DNA of 64,000 nt. Source: BOG-1155 sp050012495. GTDB taxonomy: Bacteria > Desulfobacterota > Syntrophorhabdia > Syntrophorhabdales > WCHB1-27. Of this stretch, positions 1-9,267 are shown piece by piece; within the stretch, counting starts at the first letter, position 1; every line of letters starts with the position of its first letter. The position numbers and the translations under genes were made by a program. The stretch is taken from contig JBEKHB010000015.1 of the NCBI GenBank assembly GCA_050012495.1, positions 1 through 64,000 on the forward strand, written 5' to 3'. The notes under the pieces were generated by a model that saw nothing but the letters and a program-made list of their open reading frames with translations, did no database searches and was not told where the DNA came from.

Positions 1-281
1 ACTCGCCGACCATATGAGAAGGCCCTTACGTGGAGCCGGCAGGAGAGGTGCGTTCTTGAAAAAGCCGATATCGTTAACCCGTTGGAATTGTTATGAACGA
101 ACTTTTTGCTTGACAGGAGGGACATAGGATGTCCCCCTATTCCCCTAACCGTCGAGATTCTCTTGCATTCTTCGCCTACGAGTGGTAATTGATAGATGGG
201 TAGGTTGGGGCAAAAGGCGTAGCAAGTGAAAGCGGTGAAGAATGTCCCCTTCCACGTTATAGACTGCAACGAGGCTTCGGG
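1..281. other. Non-coding left edge, upstream of helicase-nuclease gene
   Basis: I see no convincing gene here. The stretch contains a small hairpin (GGGACAT-agg-ATGTCCC near 122-138) and, at 222-249, the left copy of an inverted repeat whose partner lies at 6663-6688. A sequence TTGACA sits near 111-116, but I cannot pair it with a good -10 box. Promoter elements for the 282 gene are therefore not assigned. Confidence 0.5.
222..249 (+). repeat. Left copy of inverted repeat bracketing the defence-like module
   Basis: The sequence GCAAGTGAAAGC-GGTGAAG-AATGTCCCC is matched in inverted orientation at 6663-6688, with one substitution and one single-base gap over about 26 bases. Just outside both copies the block AGGTTGGG also recurs, but at a different distance. 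The pair encloses the helicase-nuclease, Mrr and truncated genes. It could be element ends, or two copies of a dispersed REP-like sequence. Confidence 0.6.
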
Positions 282-3200
282 ATGAACCTTGACAAAAACC
301 TTGAAAGAAACCGGCTAGTCTCGCTTATCGAATTTGCCCAGCAGTCGGCTAGGTTAAGGTCGAAACCCGCAACAACGGTCGCCGGACACAATCTCTTCTC
401 CCTTCACGAGCATGAACTCCGCAGCCTTCCCGGTATCCAGCTCAATATTCTGGTGGATAACGGTGAAGACGAGATCTGGCTGAGCGTCAGCCGCTTGCGC
501 GAAACCCGGCCCCCTGAGGTCGTGAATCGGATGTTGCAGCCTTGGGTACAGGTTAGCCAGAGCGTCACCGAAGAACCCCGACTATTGCAAAGCGTTAGTG
601 GCGCGAGCCTGATAGCGGCCGGCACGCATGTGTCGTCAGAGGGGCCAAGTCACCCGGACAGAGAATCCGTTGACCCGAACGCAACTGTCATGCTGGCTCA
701 ATATGACAAAGCCACGCAAGTAAAAGCTTTGTTCACGGCCTACAATGAAAAATGGCAGGTCTGGGCCACAGAAGAGAGATTGCGGCGAAGAACGATACGC
801 TTCTACTCACAGCTTTTCACCATGAAGCAGCAACTGGAAGGCAGTATTGTCGAGGCCCAACTGGAGCTCCTCTGGGGGGTTGGTATCGGCGTCTGGTCAT
901 GCAATGGCACCCACATCTCCTACCCGTTGGTTGGGCGGCTCGTGGAAATGTCCCTCAATCCCGACACCGCGGCGGTTGAGATCCGTCCGCGCGACACGGA
1001 TCCTCGCCTTGAGCTCGATTGGTACGCGTCCGTTGGCAATCCAGGGGTTGCCGAACTAGAAAAAGCGGCCAAGGATTTTTTTTCAAAGGCGACAACGACA
1101 TTCTCACCTTTCGATCGGGGGACCTTCGAGCCCTTGCTGACGGCCGCTACAGCCCATCTGGACGCTAACGGTGTCTACTGGCCGAAAGAAGTGCCCGCCG
1201 AGGATCGGGCTCTGCCGGAGCCGGACAAAAATCTGAAGGTCACGGACACTTGGGTGCTCTTTGCCCGGCCTCGTACGAATAATCTTTTTATTCAAGACCT
1301 AGAGAAGCTCAAAGAACAGGCTGGGTCGATCCCGACTTTCCCACCCGCCACTACCGCAATCATTACAGACCCGGAGACGACAAATGCTGTAGTCGAGTTG
1401 CCCCATTTTCGGGGTATGTCAGTCTCCTATCGGACGGGCGGATCAATTAGCGGCAAGGTCAGGGACATCTATTTTCCCAAGCCCTTCAATGAAGAACAGG
1501 TGCGCATCATCCAGCACCTGGACATATCCGATGGTGTCATCGTTCAGGGCCCTCCGGGCACAGGAAAAACACACACGATAGCCAATGCAATCTGTCACTA
1601 TTTAGCCGAGGGTAAACGTGTCCTTGTCACATCTATGAAAGACCCCGCCCTGGCCGTGCTCCAGGAGCACCTGCCGAAAGAAATCCGTCCGCTCGCTATC
1701 TCACTTCTGACCAGTGAGCAGGACGGCATGAAGCAATTTGAGCACGCCATCCAGAAGATCGCGTCAGACGTCCAGAGCCTGGATCGCACGAGCACCCAGC
1801 GGGCAATTAGACACATTGAAGAAACAATCGATGCGCTGCACGGCAAACTGTCAATGATCGATCACAAAATCGACGAATGGGCCAAGCGCAACCTTGCGAA
1901 GATAGACCTTGAAGGCGAAAAGATAGAGCCCATGGACGCTGCACGGGAGGTTATTGACAGTGCGGAGTCGTTCGAATGCTTACCGGACGACCTGGGCATC
2001 GGGTCCGAATATACGCCACAATTCTCCGACGAGGACGTCGTTCGGCTGCGCGAAGCGCGCCGGGCACTCGGCCAAGACATCGACTATCTTGATGCATCTC
2101 TGCCTCAACTCATCGAGTTCCCCGAGTCAAGAACATTGCTCGAAGTTCATCAAGACCTATCCCAACTCGAAAAGTTGAAAAAGGCGGTTGAAAGCGGCGA
2201 AATCCCGGCGCTCGCCAGCACAAGTCAGGAGGCGCTGGCCCTCGCACACCAGCTTCTCGATGATGTCGCATCCTTTAGGCAGTTGCGCAACGACTGGCTT
2301 GGCGCGAATCGTCCTTGGGCTGCGTCCATGCGTGACCGCCTCAAGACCACTGAGAAAGATGACCTTCTCACCATACTTGAAATGCTGGGGAGCGAATTGG
2401 AGAAGGTTCTCGATCTGCGCAAGAAGTTCATCGAAAGGCCCGTGGAAATCCGGCCGGGTATCGAGACGGACGAGGTGTTCGTTGGGGCTATCCACAATCT
2501 GGCAGAAGGTCGAAGCGCGTTCGGGCTAACCGGCTTATTTGGCAAAAGTGAGCATAAATCATGGATCGCATCGACAAAGGTGTTGGGTGCAAAGCCTAAC
2601 TCTTCAGAGGACTGGACCCACGTAAGAGAGTACATTAGGCTCCTGCGCCGTATGCGCGAACTCGTTATCAGGTGGAACGCCCTGTGTGGGGAGCTTCAAC
2701 TTCAGGCCGCCCCTGACGACGGGCCGGATGGCGCAGTCACGGCCCATTACGAATATAGCTGCTATCTGAAGACGAAGGCCGTTGCGACAGCGGAAGTAAG
2801 CCTCTGTGAAGCAGCTTCACAACTCTTCCCGCAATGGATCAACATCCAGGATGTAGCCACGAGCATAGAGCAATTGGACGAACTGGAGCGGGTCTTACGT
2901 CATCACCTGACGAAAAACAGGCTATCTAATGTATGGGCCACGAAAGAAAGACTGCAGAAAGTTCTCGAAGAACGCAGGGGCCCTATCATTGATGCGATCA
3001 GATCTTTTCTTGCAGAGACTCTCGGCAATCCCAAGGTTGACGATGCCCATATGCAGGCCGAATGGTCTGATTTAATGAACGAGATAGCCCGGGGTCTACG
3101 GCTGAGAACCCAGCTGGACGTTGTGGCTGAGGTCTGCGAGAAGGTGAAAGTCTCCGGAGCTCCGAAGTATGCCGCTGCTCTCAGGCTGCCGTTGGAGGGG

Positions 3201-5678
3201 ACCGTCGACACACTTCTGCCCGATAACTGGCGGGCCGCCTGGCGCCTGAAGCGATTAAATACATACCTCAGGTCGATCGATGCCCACAAGGAACTGAAGA
3301 AGCTTGCCAAAGATCACCACAACGTTGAGGCCGACCTATCGCGAGCCTACCAGGATATCGTGGTTAAGAGAACGTGGCTGAAGCTCGCGGAGAACGCATC
3401 ACCGAGCATACGGGCTGCCCTGCAGGCGTACCTTAACGCCATCCAGCACATAGGGGCAGGAACCGGCAAGCGCGCAGTGCGCTATCGCCAGGATGCGAGA
3501 AACGCGGCAGCAGAGGCAAATCCGGCGGTGCCGTGCTGGATTATGCCCCATTACCGGGTTTCGGAGTCACTGCCAGCGAAATTCGGTTGCTTTGACCTCG
3601 TCATTATCGATGAGGCGTCCCAGTCCGACCTGAGTGCTCTTCCATCCATTTTGAGGGCCGAGAAATTGCTTATCGTGGGTGATGATAAGCAGGTGTCGCC
3701 GGATGCCGTCGGACTCGAAGAAGAAAAGATTCGGACGCTGATGAGCCGGTTTCTTGCTGATCAGGTACGGACCTATCGACCTCAGATGTCCCCGAATAGC
3801 TCGATTTACGACCTGTTCAAGGTTGTCTTCGCTAAAAGTGCTGTCATGTTGAAAGAGCACTTTCGGAGTGTCGGGCCGATTATCGAATATTCTAAGAGGG
3901 AGTTCTACAATCACGAGTTGCGGCCTTTGCGTATCCCTAAAACATCAGAACGTCTCGACCCCCCACTTATAGACGTATTGCTTGAGGATGGGTATCGCAA
4001 AGGGGACGTTAATCTCCCCGAGGCCCGATATATCGTCGATGAAATTAAGGCGATCGTAGAGGACCCGGCCATGGCGCGTCGTTCAATCGGGGTGGTCTCG
4101 CTGATAGGCGATAAGCAGTCGATGGCGATATGGGACCGGCTTACTGATGAGATCGGGACAGAAATTATGGAGCGTCATCGAATAGCGTGTGGCGATGCCC
4201 GGACGTTTCAGGGCAAAGAGCGGGATATCATGTTTCTGTCGATGGTATCCGGCCCGAATGAAGTCGGGGCCCCTCTTTCGCGGGACGCCTTCAGGCAACG
4301 ATTCAACGTTGCTGCATCCCGTGCGCGTGATAGGATGTATCTCGTGCGATCGGTCGGACTTGACCACTTGTCAAAAGCCGATCAACTGCGCCGCAGCCTA
4401 ATCATGCATTTCGCGACGCCTTATGTGCAGGACGAGGTACGCGTTGGGGATTTGAGAAGCCTGTGTGAATCACCTTTCGAACGTGAGGTTTACGACGAAC
4501 TGAGCCAGAGGGGTTTCTGGGTAACGCCGCAAGTCAAGGTGGGGCAGTACCGAATCGACTTTGTGGTTGAGGGCCGCAATGATGCGCGCCTAGCCGTGGA
4601 GTGCGACGGCGACAAGTACCACGGGGCTGACAAATGGGCAGAAGATATGCAGCGGCAGAGGACGCTTGAACGTGCAGGTTGGGTCTTCTGGAGATGTTTC
4701 GGCTCCGCCTTTTATCGAAACCGAAAAGAAGTTGTCGAGGACCTCCTGGCAGTGCTTGCCGAAAGGGGTATCGAACCGATCGGGGCCGAAGGGGCCCCGA
4801 GAAGCGTACATGTAGAGCACCGCGTCGTGTCGTCGACTGCGCCACACAACGCTCAACGGGAGCAGTCGGGCACCAAGGATGAGGGCGAGCATAGGACAGA
4901 AGCACATGAATCACCAAGGGGTGGCGATTCGAGCAAGGATACTGAGGGTGCTGCAACCGAAGGGCACGAGAGCGAGAAGAAGACCGAAGATAAGACCCAG
5001 AATATGACAAAAAACAAAACCGAAAACAAAACTGTAGAGCAGGCTGAACTGCTTGTTACACTTGGCGGGAATGGTGACGAGCCTGTAGCTCCTCAGCGCC
5101 CTCATATTCCTCTTGTCCATCCTCGCGCCGGCCGCTTACAGTTCGAAGAATATGTAGAGTACGCCGGTCCTCCCTGTGATAACCCTAACGACGCGGTAAA
5201 CAGCGAGATCGCAGAGGGGCTTGCACGGATTGTTGAAGTCGAAGGTCCTGTGCTTGCAAAAAGGTCCTACGACACTTATTTGCGCAGCTGCGGTATACGT
5301 CGGCTGGGTGGTGAATTGCAGAAAAAGATGAATAAGGCTCTCCAGTATGCCATTCGGGAGGGAGCAATAGTTTACGAAGATGAGCTGAAAAGAGGCGGAC
5401 TGATCTATTCGATCATTAGACTGAAGGGGACGCCCCCCGTGAGGCTGCGCAAGAGAGGGCCACGGCCGTTTGAGGAGATCCCGCCGAGCGAACTGAATGC
5501 CCTGTCGATATATCTGGCCCAGCAGGATGGCTATGAGATCGGCAGTGAAGAGCACATGCGTGCGGTTCTCGAGTGGTTCGACCTCAAGCGTCTTACCGTC
5601 CAGACAAGCGGAGCGTTGAAAGATATCGTCAATATGCAATTCTCGTACGTTCGTGACTTCTTGAACAGTTTTTTGTGA
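282..5678 (+). CDS. Large SF1 helicase with C-terminal Vsr-like nuclease domain (defence-type)
   Basis: This 1798-aa protein has the parts of a DNA2/NAM7-like superfamily 1 helicase split by a long helical insert. Walker A GPPGTGKT is at residues 423-430, Walker B DEAS at 1110-1113, GDDKQ near 1133, FQGKERD near 1309 and NVAASRARD near 1342. A Vsr/DUF559-like nuclease fold follows, with YRIDF (D1426) and VECDGDKYH (E1440, D1442) and then a WRCFGS segment. A charged low-complexity linker (about 1527-1586) leads to a C-terminal region beginning IVEVEGP that resembles DUF3320. The architecture matches single-gene DUF4011/DUF3320 helicase-Vsr anti-phage proteins, although I do not recognise a clear DUF4011 at the N-terminus. 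It probably acts on foreign DNA. The start at 282 has only a weak ribosome site. An Mrr-type nuclease gene follows after about 100 bp. Confidence 0.85.
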   Translation: MNLDKNLERNRLVSLIEFAQQSARLRSKPATTVAGHNLFSLHEHELRSLPGIQLNILVDNGEDEIWLSVSRLRETRPPEVVNRMLQPWVQVSQSVTEEPRLLQSVSGASLIAAGTHVSSEGPSHPDRESVDPNATVMLAQYDKATQVKALFTAYNEKWQVWATEERLRRRTIRFYSQLFTMKQQLEGSIVEAQLELLWGVGIGVWSCNGTHISYPLVGRLVEMSLNPDTAAVEIRPRDTDPRLELDWYASVGNPGVAELEKAAKDFFSKATTTFSPFDRGTFEPLLTAATAHLDANGVYWPKEVPAEDRALPEPDKNLKVTDTWVLFARPRTNNLFIQDLEKLKEQAGSIPTFPPATTAIITDPETTNAVVELPHFRGMSVSYRTGGSISGKVRDIYFPKPFNEEQVRIIQHLDISDGVIVQGPPGTGKTHTIANAICHYLAEGKRVLVTSMKDPALAVLQEHLPKEIRPLAISLLTSEQDGMKQFEHAIQKIASDVQSLDRTSTQRAIRHIEETIDALHGKLSMIDHKIDEWAKRNLAKIDLEGEKIEPMDAAREVIDSAESFECLPDDLGIGSEYTPQFSDEDVVRLREARRALGQDIDYLDASLPQLIEFPESRTLLEVHQDLSQLEKLKKAVESGEIPALASTSQEALALAHQLLDDVASFRQLRNDWLGANRPWAASMRDRLKTTEKDDLLTILEMLGSELEKVLDLRKKFIERPVEIRPGIETDEVFVGAIHNLAEGRSAFGLTGLFGKSEHKSWIASTKVLGAKPNSSEDWTHVREYIRLLRRMRELVIRWNALCGELQLQAAPDDGPDGAVTAHYEYSCYLKTKAVATAEVSLCEAASQLFPQWINIQDVATSIEQLDELERVLRHHLTKNRLSNVWATKERLQKVLEERRGPIIDAIRSFLAETLGNPKVDDAHMQAEWSDLMNEIARGLRLRTQLDVVAEVCEKVKVSGAPKYAAALRLPLEGTVDTLLPDNWRAAWRLKRLNTYLRSIDAHKELKKLAKDHHNVEADLSRAYQDIVVKRTWLKLAENASPSIRAALQAYLNAIQHIGAGTGKRAVRYRQDARNAAAEANPAVPCWIMPHYRVSESLPAKFGCFDLVIIDEASQSDLSALPSILRAEKLLIVGDDKQVSPDAVGLEEEKIRTLMSRFLADQVRTYRPQMSPNSSIYDLFKVVFAKSAVMLKEHFRSVGPIIEYSKREFYNHELRPLRIPKTSERLDPPLIDVLLEDGYRKGDVNLPEARYIVDEIKAIVEDPAMARRSIGVVSLIGDKQSMAIWDRLTDEIGTEIMERHRIACGDARTFQGKERDIMFLSMVSGPNEVGAPLSRDAFRQRFNVAASRARDRMYLVRSVGLDHLSKADQLRRSLIMHFATPYVQDEVRVGDLRSLCESPFEREVYDELSQRGFWVTPQVKVGQYRIDFVVEGRNDARLAVECDGDKYHGADKWAEDMQRQRTLERAGWVFWRCFGSAFYRNRKEVVEDLLAVLAERGIEPIGAEGAPRSVHVEHRVVSSTAPHNAQREQSGTKDEGEHRTEAHESPRGGDSSKDTEGAATEGHESEKKTEDKTQNMTKNKTENKTVEQAELLVTLGGNGDEPVAPQRPHIPLVHPRAGRLQFEEYVEYAGPPCDNPNDAVNSEIAEGLARIVEVEGPVLAKRSYDTYLRSCGIRRLGGELQKKMNKALQYAIREGAIVYEDELKRGGLIYSIIRLKGTPPVRLRKRGPRPFEEIPPSELNALSIYLAQQDGYEIGSEEHMRAVLEWFDLKRLTVQTSGALKDIVNMQFSYVRDFLNSFL

Positions 5679-5780
5679 CCTAAAAAAGAGGAGCCGATCA
5701 AATTAGTCAAAACATAGGGGAATGAAAGATCAATCGCCCTGAAAAACTGAATCAGCAATTTCTTAGACAAAGAGGTGTCT

Positions 5781-6362
5781 ATGACTCACGATGAGTTGAA
5801 TGCACTTTTAAAAAAGGAAGCAGCCCCGGCGAAACAACCCTTTAAAACACTTGTCGATACCGGTTTTATGCATCTAAGTCCTACCGCCTTCGAGGCCTTT
5901 GTGCTTGAAATATTCGAAACTTTCGGCTTTTCCGGTTCTCTCACACCCTCCTCCGGCGATGAAGGCGTCGATATCCGGATACGCAGTAAGGCCGGGTTAA
6001 TAGTGGTTCAGTGCAAGAAGTATGATGACAACGGAACAATTGGGGGCAAGGAACTTCGAGAATTTTTTGGGGCACTTGTTCATTTTCAAGCGGTTCATGG
6101 TTACTTCGTTACGACTTCCACATTCACTGAACAAGCCCAATCTTTCGCCAGGCAGCACGACAACATCACATTGATCGATGGTGAGAGCCTGAAGAAGCTG
6201 TTTTTGATGACGGCTTCGTCTATAAGAAGTATGAGAATCGACGGGGAAACGTTTCCAGGAGACATGGGCGTGTGCTACCAGGCGCAGGCCGAAGGATTGT
6301 ATAAGGAATATATAAAAGAACTTGAGAAATTGAGAGATAGGTTCAGACGAGCAGCACAATAA
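5781..6362 (+). CDS. Mrr-type restriction endonuclease
   Basis: This 193-aa protein is a compact Mrr_cat nuclease. The motif GDEGVD (D64) is followed by VQCKKY (Q77, K79), giving the D...QxK pattern of the PD-(D/E)XK Mrr family. The stretch HGYFVTTSTFTEQA then matches the helix-strand typical of Mrr. An N-terminal helical segment (TGFMHLSPTAFEAFV) precedes the core. Mrr proteins cut DNA, often modified DNA. No methyltransferase is nearby, so a modification-dependent role, or teamwork with the upstream helicase-nuclease, is an inference. The ATG at 5781 is preceded by AGAGG; a GTG at 5775 is a possible alternative start two codons earlier. Confidence 0.85.
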   Translation: MTHDELNALLKKEAAPAKQPFKTLVDTGFMHLSPTAFEAFVLEIFETFGFSGSLTPSSGDEGVDIRIRSKAGLIVVQCKKYDDNGTIGGKELREFFGALVHFQAVHGYFVTTSTFTEQAQSFARQHDNITLIDGESLKKLFLMTASSIRSMRIDGETFPGDMGVCYQAQAEGLYKEYIKELEKLRDRFRRAAQ

Positions 6363-6414
6363 TGTCGGTCGGCTGTTACCAAAATCGAAATAGAAAGTTG
6401 AATAACGGAAATAC

Positions 6415-6663
6415 GTGAAACAATCACCGATGTTTCAGCATGCAGTAGAATCGTTTGAACATGGTCTTGAACACTACCTTGATGGTTCACAAAAAGGCAG
6501 GAAGTTCGCATTGCTTCACATCGATCAAGCGATCGAACTCCTGCTGAAAGAGAAGGTCGTGCAAATTGGCAAGTCAATATACAAGAGTGACGGGACTACG
6601 CTCAGCCTGCATGAGACGTTTAGCTCTTTGCGGGACATGAAACTGCCTGGGAAAAGACCATAG
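6415..6663 (+). pseudogene. Truncated helical protein, N-terminal fragment only
   Basis: The reading frame from GTG 6415 encodes 82 residues that look like the amino end of a larger helical protein (FEHGLEHYLDG, then LLHIDQAIELLLKEK and GKSIYKSDG). The style resembles HEPN-like proteins often found near defence genes, but I cannot name the family firmly. The coding look stops abruptly around 6640-6660, at the inverted repeat 6663-6688. The 3' part therefore appears to have been lost when that junction formed. It lies 52 bp downstream of the Mrr gene on the same strand and may once have been the third gene of the module. Confidence 0.55.
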
Positions 6664-6688
6664 GGACATCTTCACTGCTTTCACTTGC
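6663..6688 (-). repeat. Right copy of inverted repeat bracketing the defence-like module
   Basis: The reverse complement of this stretch matches 222-249 (see that entry). It begins exactly where the truncated gene at 6415 ends, which suggests it marks a rearrangement junction. Confidence 0.6.
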
Positions 6689-7087
6689 CCAACCTCTGAA
6701 GATACTCTTCCCATATTTCAACGGTAATGTTGAAACACGTCGGCGCGATCAGACGTGAGGACTTGCAGGTGCTATACGTAACATATCCTGCGCGGCCGGA
6801 GGAAATTTCGATGGATTTGTGCGCCATGACGTGGTGCATTTCACATATATGCATTACTTGCTCGCTCTCGACCGGCGCAAGAGTGCCCTGTACCGATGAA
6901 GGAGATCGGGCAGAAGGGGGCCGTGAAGCTCTGCCTGGTTCCACTGGCGGGGTTATCATCAGCAGAGCGGCCTGAACTGAACCGGATTGCGCGCCATCAT
7001 GCGCAAGGCCGGGCTACCGAAGGATGTATGGTGAGACAACGAATCTGTGGCGGAAGCCTCTGTATTTACGAAATACCTCCCTATTTA
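6689..7087. other. Intergenic stretch without a supported gene
   Basis: Several short frames exist on both strands, but none shows a recognisable domain, a good ribosome site or coherent composition. The segment may be a decayed remnant of older mobile DNA. Its last ~50 bases contain a small hairpin (GTATTT-acg-AAATAC, 7061-7075) directly upstream of the predicted 5' end of the group II intron, compatible with insertion next to a stem-loop. Confidence 0.5.
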
Positions 7088-7406
7088 GTGTGATGGCGCG
7101 GGAGGACGCGGCGCGATCCTGGTGGGCTAAATTCTCTCGCCTGGGAGGTACGAATAAGCGCGTGCCTGAGAGTAGACTTACTCCTTATCGTCTCTCTCCG
7201 GATGCCGCCAGGGGTAGAGCAGGCACCTAACCATCCAATGGGTTGAGGACGGGAACATGGGAACCACATCTGGTCCGCCCGTTTTCGGAAACGGGCTATC
7301 CGTGGAGACCGGGGAAGGACGGATGTGGGGCGGAGCCCTCGTAGTAGTCTGGGGATGGGAAAGCCATCCACATGGCGAAGGGGGGCAGGAGATCGATAGG
7401 TTTTTG

Positions 7407-8885
7407 ATGCCGGAGAAATCTGTGGACACAGATGCAAAGACTGATAAGGTCTGGTTACTCGGCGTGCAGAAGAAACTCTATCAGTGGAGTCGGGAAAACC
7501 CCGAAGGAGCCTACCGCGAGCTGTGGGGTTGGGTTGTTGACATCCGCAACCTGCGGTGTGCCTGGAGAACTGTAGCCTCAAACAAGGGCAAAAGAACGTC
7601 GGGCGTCGACGGGGTCACTGTCAAACGTATCCAGAAGCTTGGAGTAGACACATATCTTGAAGGCGTGAGAAAGGAGCTGCAAGATCGTTCTTACACACCG
7701 TCTCCCGGCCGAAGAGTATGGATACCCAAGCCCGGCAAGCCGGGGGAGTTCCGGCCCCTTGGAGTGCCAACCGTAAAAGACCGTGTAGTGCAGTGTGCCC
7801 TGAAGCAGATCATCGAGCCGCTGTTTGAAGCCGCGTTCCTTCATGTATCTTATGGCTTCAGGCCCGGACGGAGTTGCCACGGAGCGTTAGAGCATATCCG
7901 CAGGGCAATCCGTTCCCCAAAGAAGGCGGACGATGGTAGGAAGAACAGCTTCCCCTACCCCTGGGTCATTGAAGGCGACATTAAAGGCTGCTTCGATCAT
8001 ATCGACCATCATCAGGTAATGGAAAGAATCCGCCGCCGTTGCGCTGACAGGAAGGTGAATAGACTGCTCCTTATGTTCTTGAAAGCAGGTGTTCTCTCGG
8101 AGGATCAGTTTGTTCGTACCAACGCGGGGACGCCCCAAGGGGGGATTCTTTCGCCGCTCCTCGCCAACGTTGCGCTCGGTATCATTGAGGAGAAGTATGA
8201 GCGGTGGGTCTATTGGTCCAGGTCGAATGATGGATTGAAAGCAGCCCAGGGTGCCCGTGAGAGGGACAGAAGGGCGGGGAGGTCCGTATTCCTTCCGATC
8301 CGTTATGCAGACGACTTTGTTGTCCTCGTGTCAGGAACGTACGAAGACGCGCTTAGGGAAAAAGAGGCGCTTGCCAGTTATCTGAAAGATGCCGCGAGGC
8401 TTGACCTCTCGGTTGAGAAAACCCACGTTACCGCAATCGAAAAGGGGTTCGAGTTCCTGGGGCATAGAGTCCGTGTAAAATGGGACAATCGGTACGGCCT
8501 TGGTCCACGAGTTGAAATCCCGAAGCGGAAGGTGCTGGACATACGCTACCGGATAAAGCAGGTGACCACACGGACTACCAGGTGGCCGCTTGAAAAGCTC
8601 CTCCGGAAGGTGAATCCTATCCTTCGCGGTTGGGCGAACTTCTATCGGTTCTGTATAGGGGCAAAGACTGTCTTTAACGCCCTTGACTGGTATGTGGGGC
8701 AGAGAACCTGGCGGTGGATGACGAAGAAGTGCCCAAAGGCACGGGCCAGTGAAATATGGCGCTCTTGCAAGCGAGTTGGAGGACGGCGTATCTGGCGCGA
8801 CGGGAAGGAAGAGCAGTTTCTTGCAGGGCGGCTCACGGTTGAACGGTATGATTTAAAATGGGTGCGACGGCCCGATTATGCATGA
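7407..8885 (+). CDS. ltrA: Group II intron reverse transcriptase/maturase
   Basis: This 492-aa protein has the ordered blocks of intron-encoded reverse transcriptases: SGVDGVTV (RT1), YGFRPGRSCHGAL (RT2a), IEGDIKGCFDHIDH (RT3), GTPQGGILSPLLANV (RT4) and the catalytic YADD at 300-303 (RT5). A GIIM/maturase domain X (LRGWANFYRF) follows, with a short basic tail ending in WVRRPDYA. No HNH endonuclease domain is present, so second-strand priming would have to rely on the replication fork. The frame is open back to 7257, but that upstream part overlaps conserved ribozyme sequence. ATG 7407 is therefore preferred; it fits the normal position of the protein in domain IV. Confidence 0.92.
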   Translation: MPEKSVDTDAKTDKVWLLGVQKKLYQWSRENPEGAYRELWGWVVDIRNLRCAWRTVASNKGKRTSGVDGVTVKRIQKLGVDTYLEGVRKELQDRSYTPSPGRRVWIPKPGKPGEFRPLGVPTVKDRVVQCALKQIIEPLFEAAFLHVSYGFRPGRSCHGALEHIRRAIRSPKKADDGRKNSFPYPWVIEGDIKGCFDHIDHHQVMERIRRRCADRKVNRLLLMFLKAGVLSEDQFVRTNAGTPQGGILSPLLANVALGIIEEKYERWVYWSRSNDGLKAAQGARERDRRAGRSVFLPIRYADDFVVLVSGTYEDALREKEALASYLKDAARLDLSVEKTHVTAIEKGFEFLGHRVRVKWDNRYGLGPRVEIPKRKVLDIRYRIKQVTTRTTRWPLEKLLRKVNPILRGWANFYRFCIGAKTVFNALDWYVGQRTWRWMTKKCPKARASEIWRSCKRVGGRRIWRDGKEEQFLAGRLTVERYDLKWVRRPDYA

Positions 8886-8893
8886 TCTCTGGA

Positions 8894-8929
8894 AAGCCGG
8901 ATACATAACGAAAGGTGTACGTCCGGTTT
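8894..8929 (+). ncRNA. Group II intron domain V
   Basis: A 36-nt hairpin with 5' AGCCGGA and 3' TCCGGTT arms, a two-base bulge region and a GAAA tetraloop matches the catalytic domain V, including the AGC triad near 8895. It lies just after the maturase stop codon, as expected. Confidence 0.8.
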
Positions 8930-9005
8930 GGCGAGGGGCTACGGGAGACTGATGGTTGAAAGACCATGCGGCGCCCGTAGTCTACTCTACCGCCGTGATC
9001 GAGGG

Positions 9006-9049
9006 GTCGCGAGCCGGAGCATACATTTTGGTATGTGAGGACTCGCGGC
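9006..9049. repeat. Palindromic repeat, GGAGCATAC...GTATGTGAGGAC type
   Basis: The arms GTCGCGAGCCGGAGCATAC and GTATGTGAGGACTCGCGGC form a long imperfect hairpin. The same core (GGAGCATAC, short loop, GTATGTGAGGAC) occurs at 36213-36242, so this is a dispersed family. It lies between the intron end and the zra-like promoter. Confidence 0.6.
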
Positions 9050-9102
9050 GCCGATGAGACAGGCGAAAGGCGCGCAAAGATCCCGGCCGCCCCCACCCCC
9101 GC

Positions 9103-9131
9103 TCGACATTATTGTCGAAATATCCTATACT
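9103..9131 (+). promoter_or_regulatory. Sigma70-type promoter with embedded palindrome for the zra-like operon
   Basis: The -35 TCGACA (9103-9108) and -10 TATACT (9126-9131) are separated by 17 bp. The -35 box is one arm of the perfect palindrome TCGACA-TTAT-TGTCGA (9103-9118), which could be an operator. I see no clear sigma54 -24/-12 element, although the operon encodes a sigma54 activator. Confidence 0.55.
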
Positions 9132-9267
9132 TTTTACGACCTTTTTGTCATGATGCGAAAGCACCCGGCGGCCGGCAAGGCGCCAAAGGGGCGCAATCTG
9201 CACATGTGTGAGGGTAGTGAGCAATGGCACTACTATTGCTAATAGCTGGATGAGGAGGACCCCGCCT

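Larger units (their letters stand above)
7088..8990 (+). mobile_element. Group II intron (complete ribozyme with internal maturase)
   Basis: The predicted 5' end GTGTG at 7088 fits the GUGYG rule. The 5' half carries the conserved ribozyme segments usually seen upstream of these reverse transcriptases, such as GGAACATGGGAACC near 7251 and the hairpin CCCGTTTTCGGAAACGGG near 7278. The maturase lies at 7407-8885 in domain IV. Domain V follows at 8894-8929, and a domain VI-like hairpin ends in TCTACTCTAC at 8990. The exact ends are inferred. Flanking DNA shows no gene interrupted by the intron, so it sits in an intergenic position next to a palindromic repeat (9006-9049). The intron would splice from RNA and move by retrohoming. 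Confidence 0.85.

Noticed and set aside
6681..7093. Short frames on both strands between the truncated gene and the intron
   Set aside because: No domain, start signal or consistent composition; I could not connect them to any transposase with confidence.
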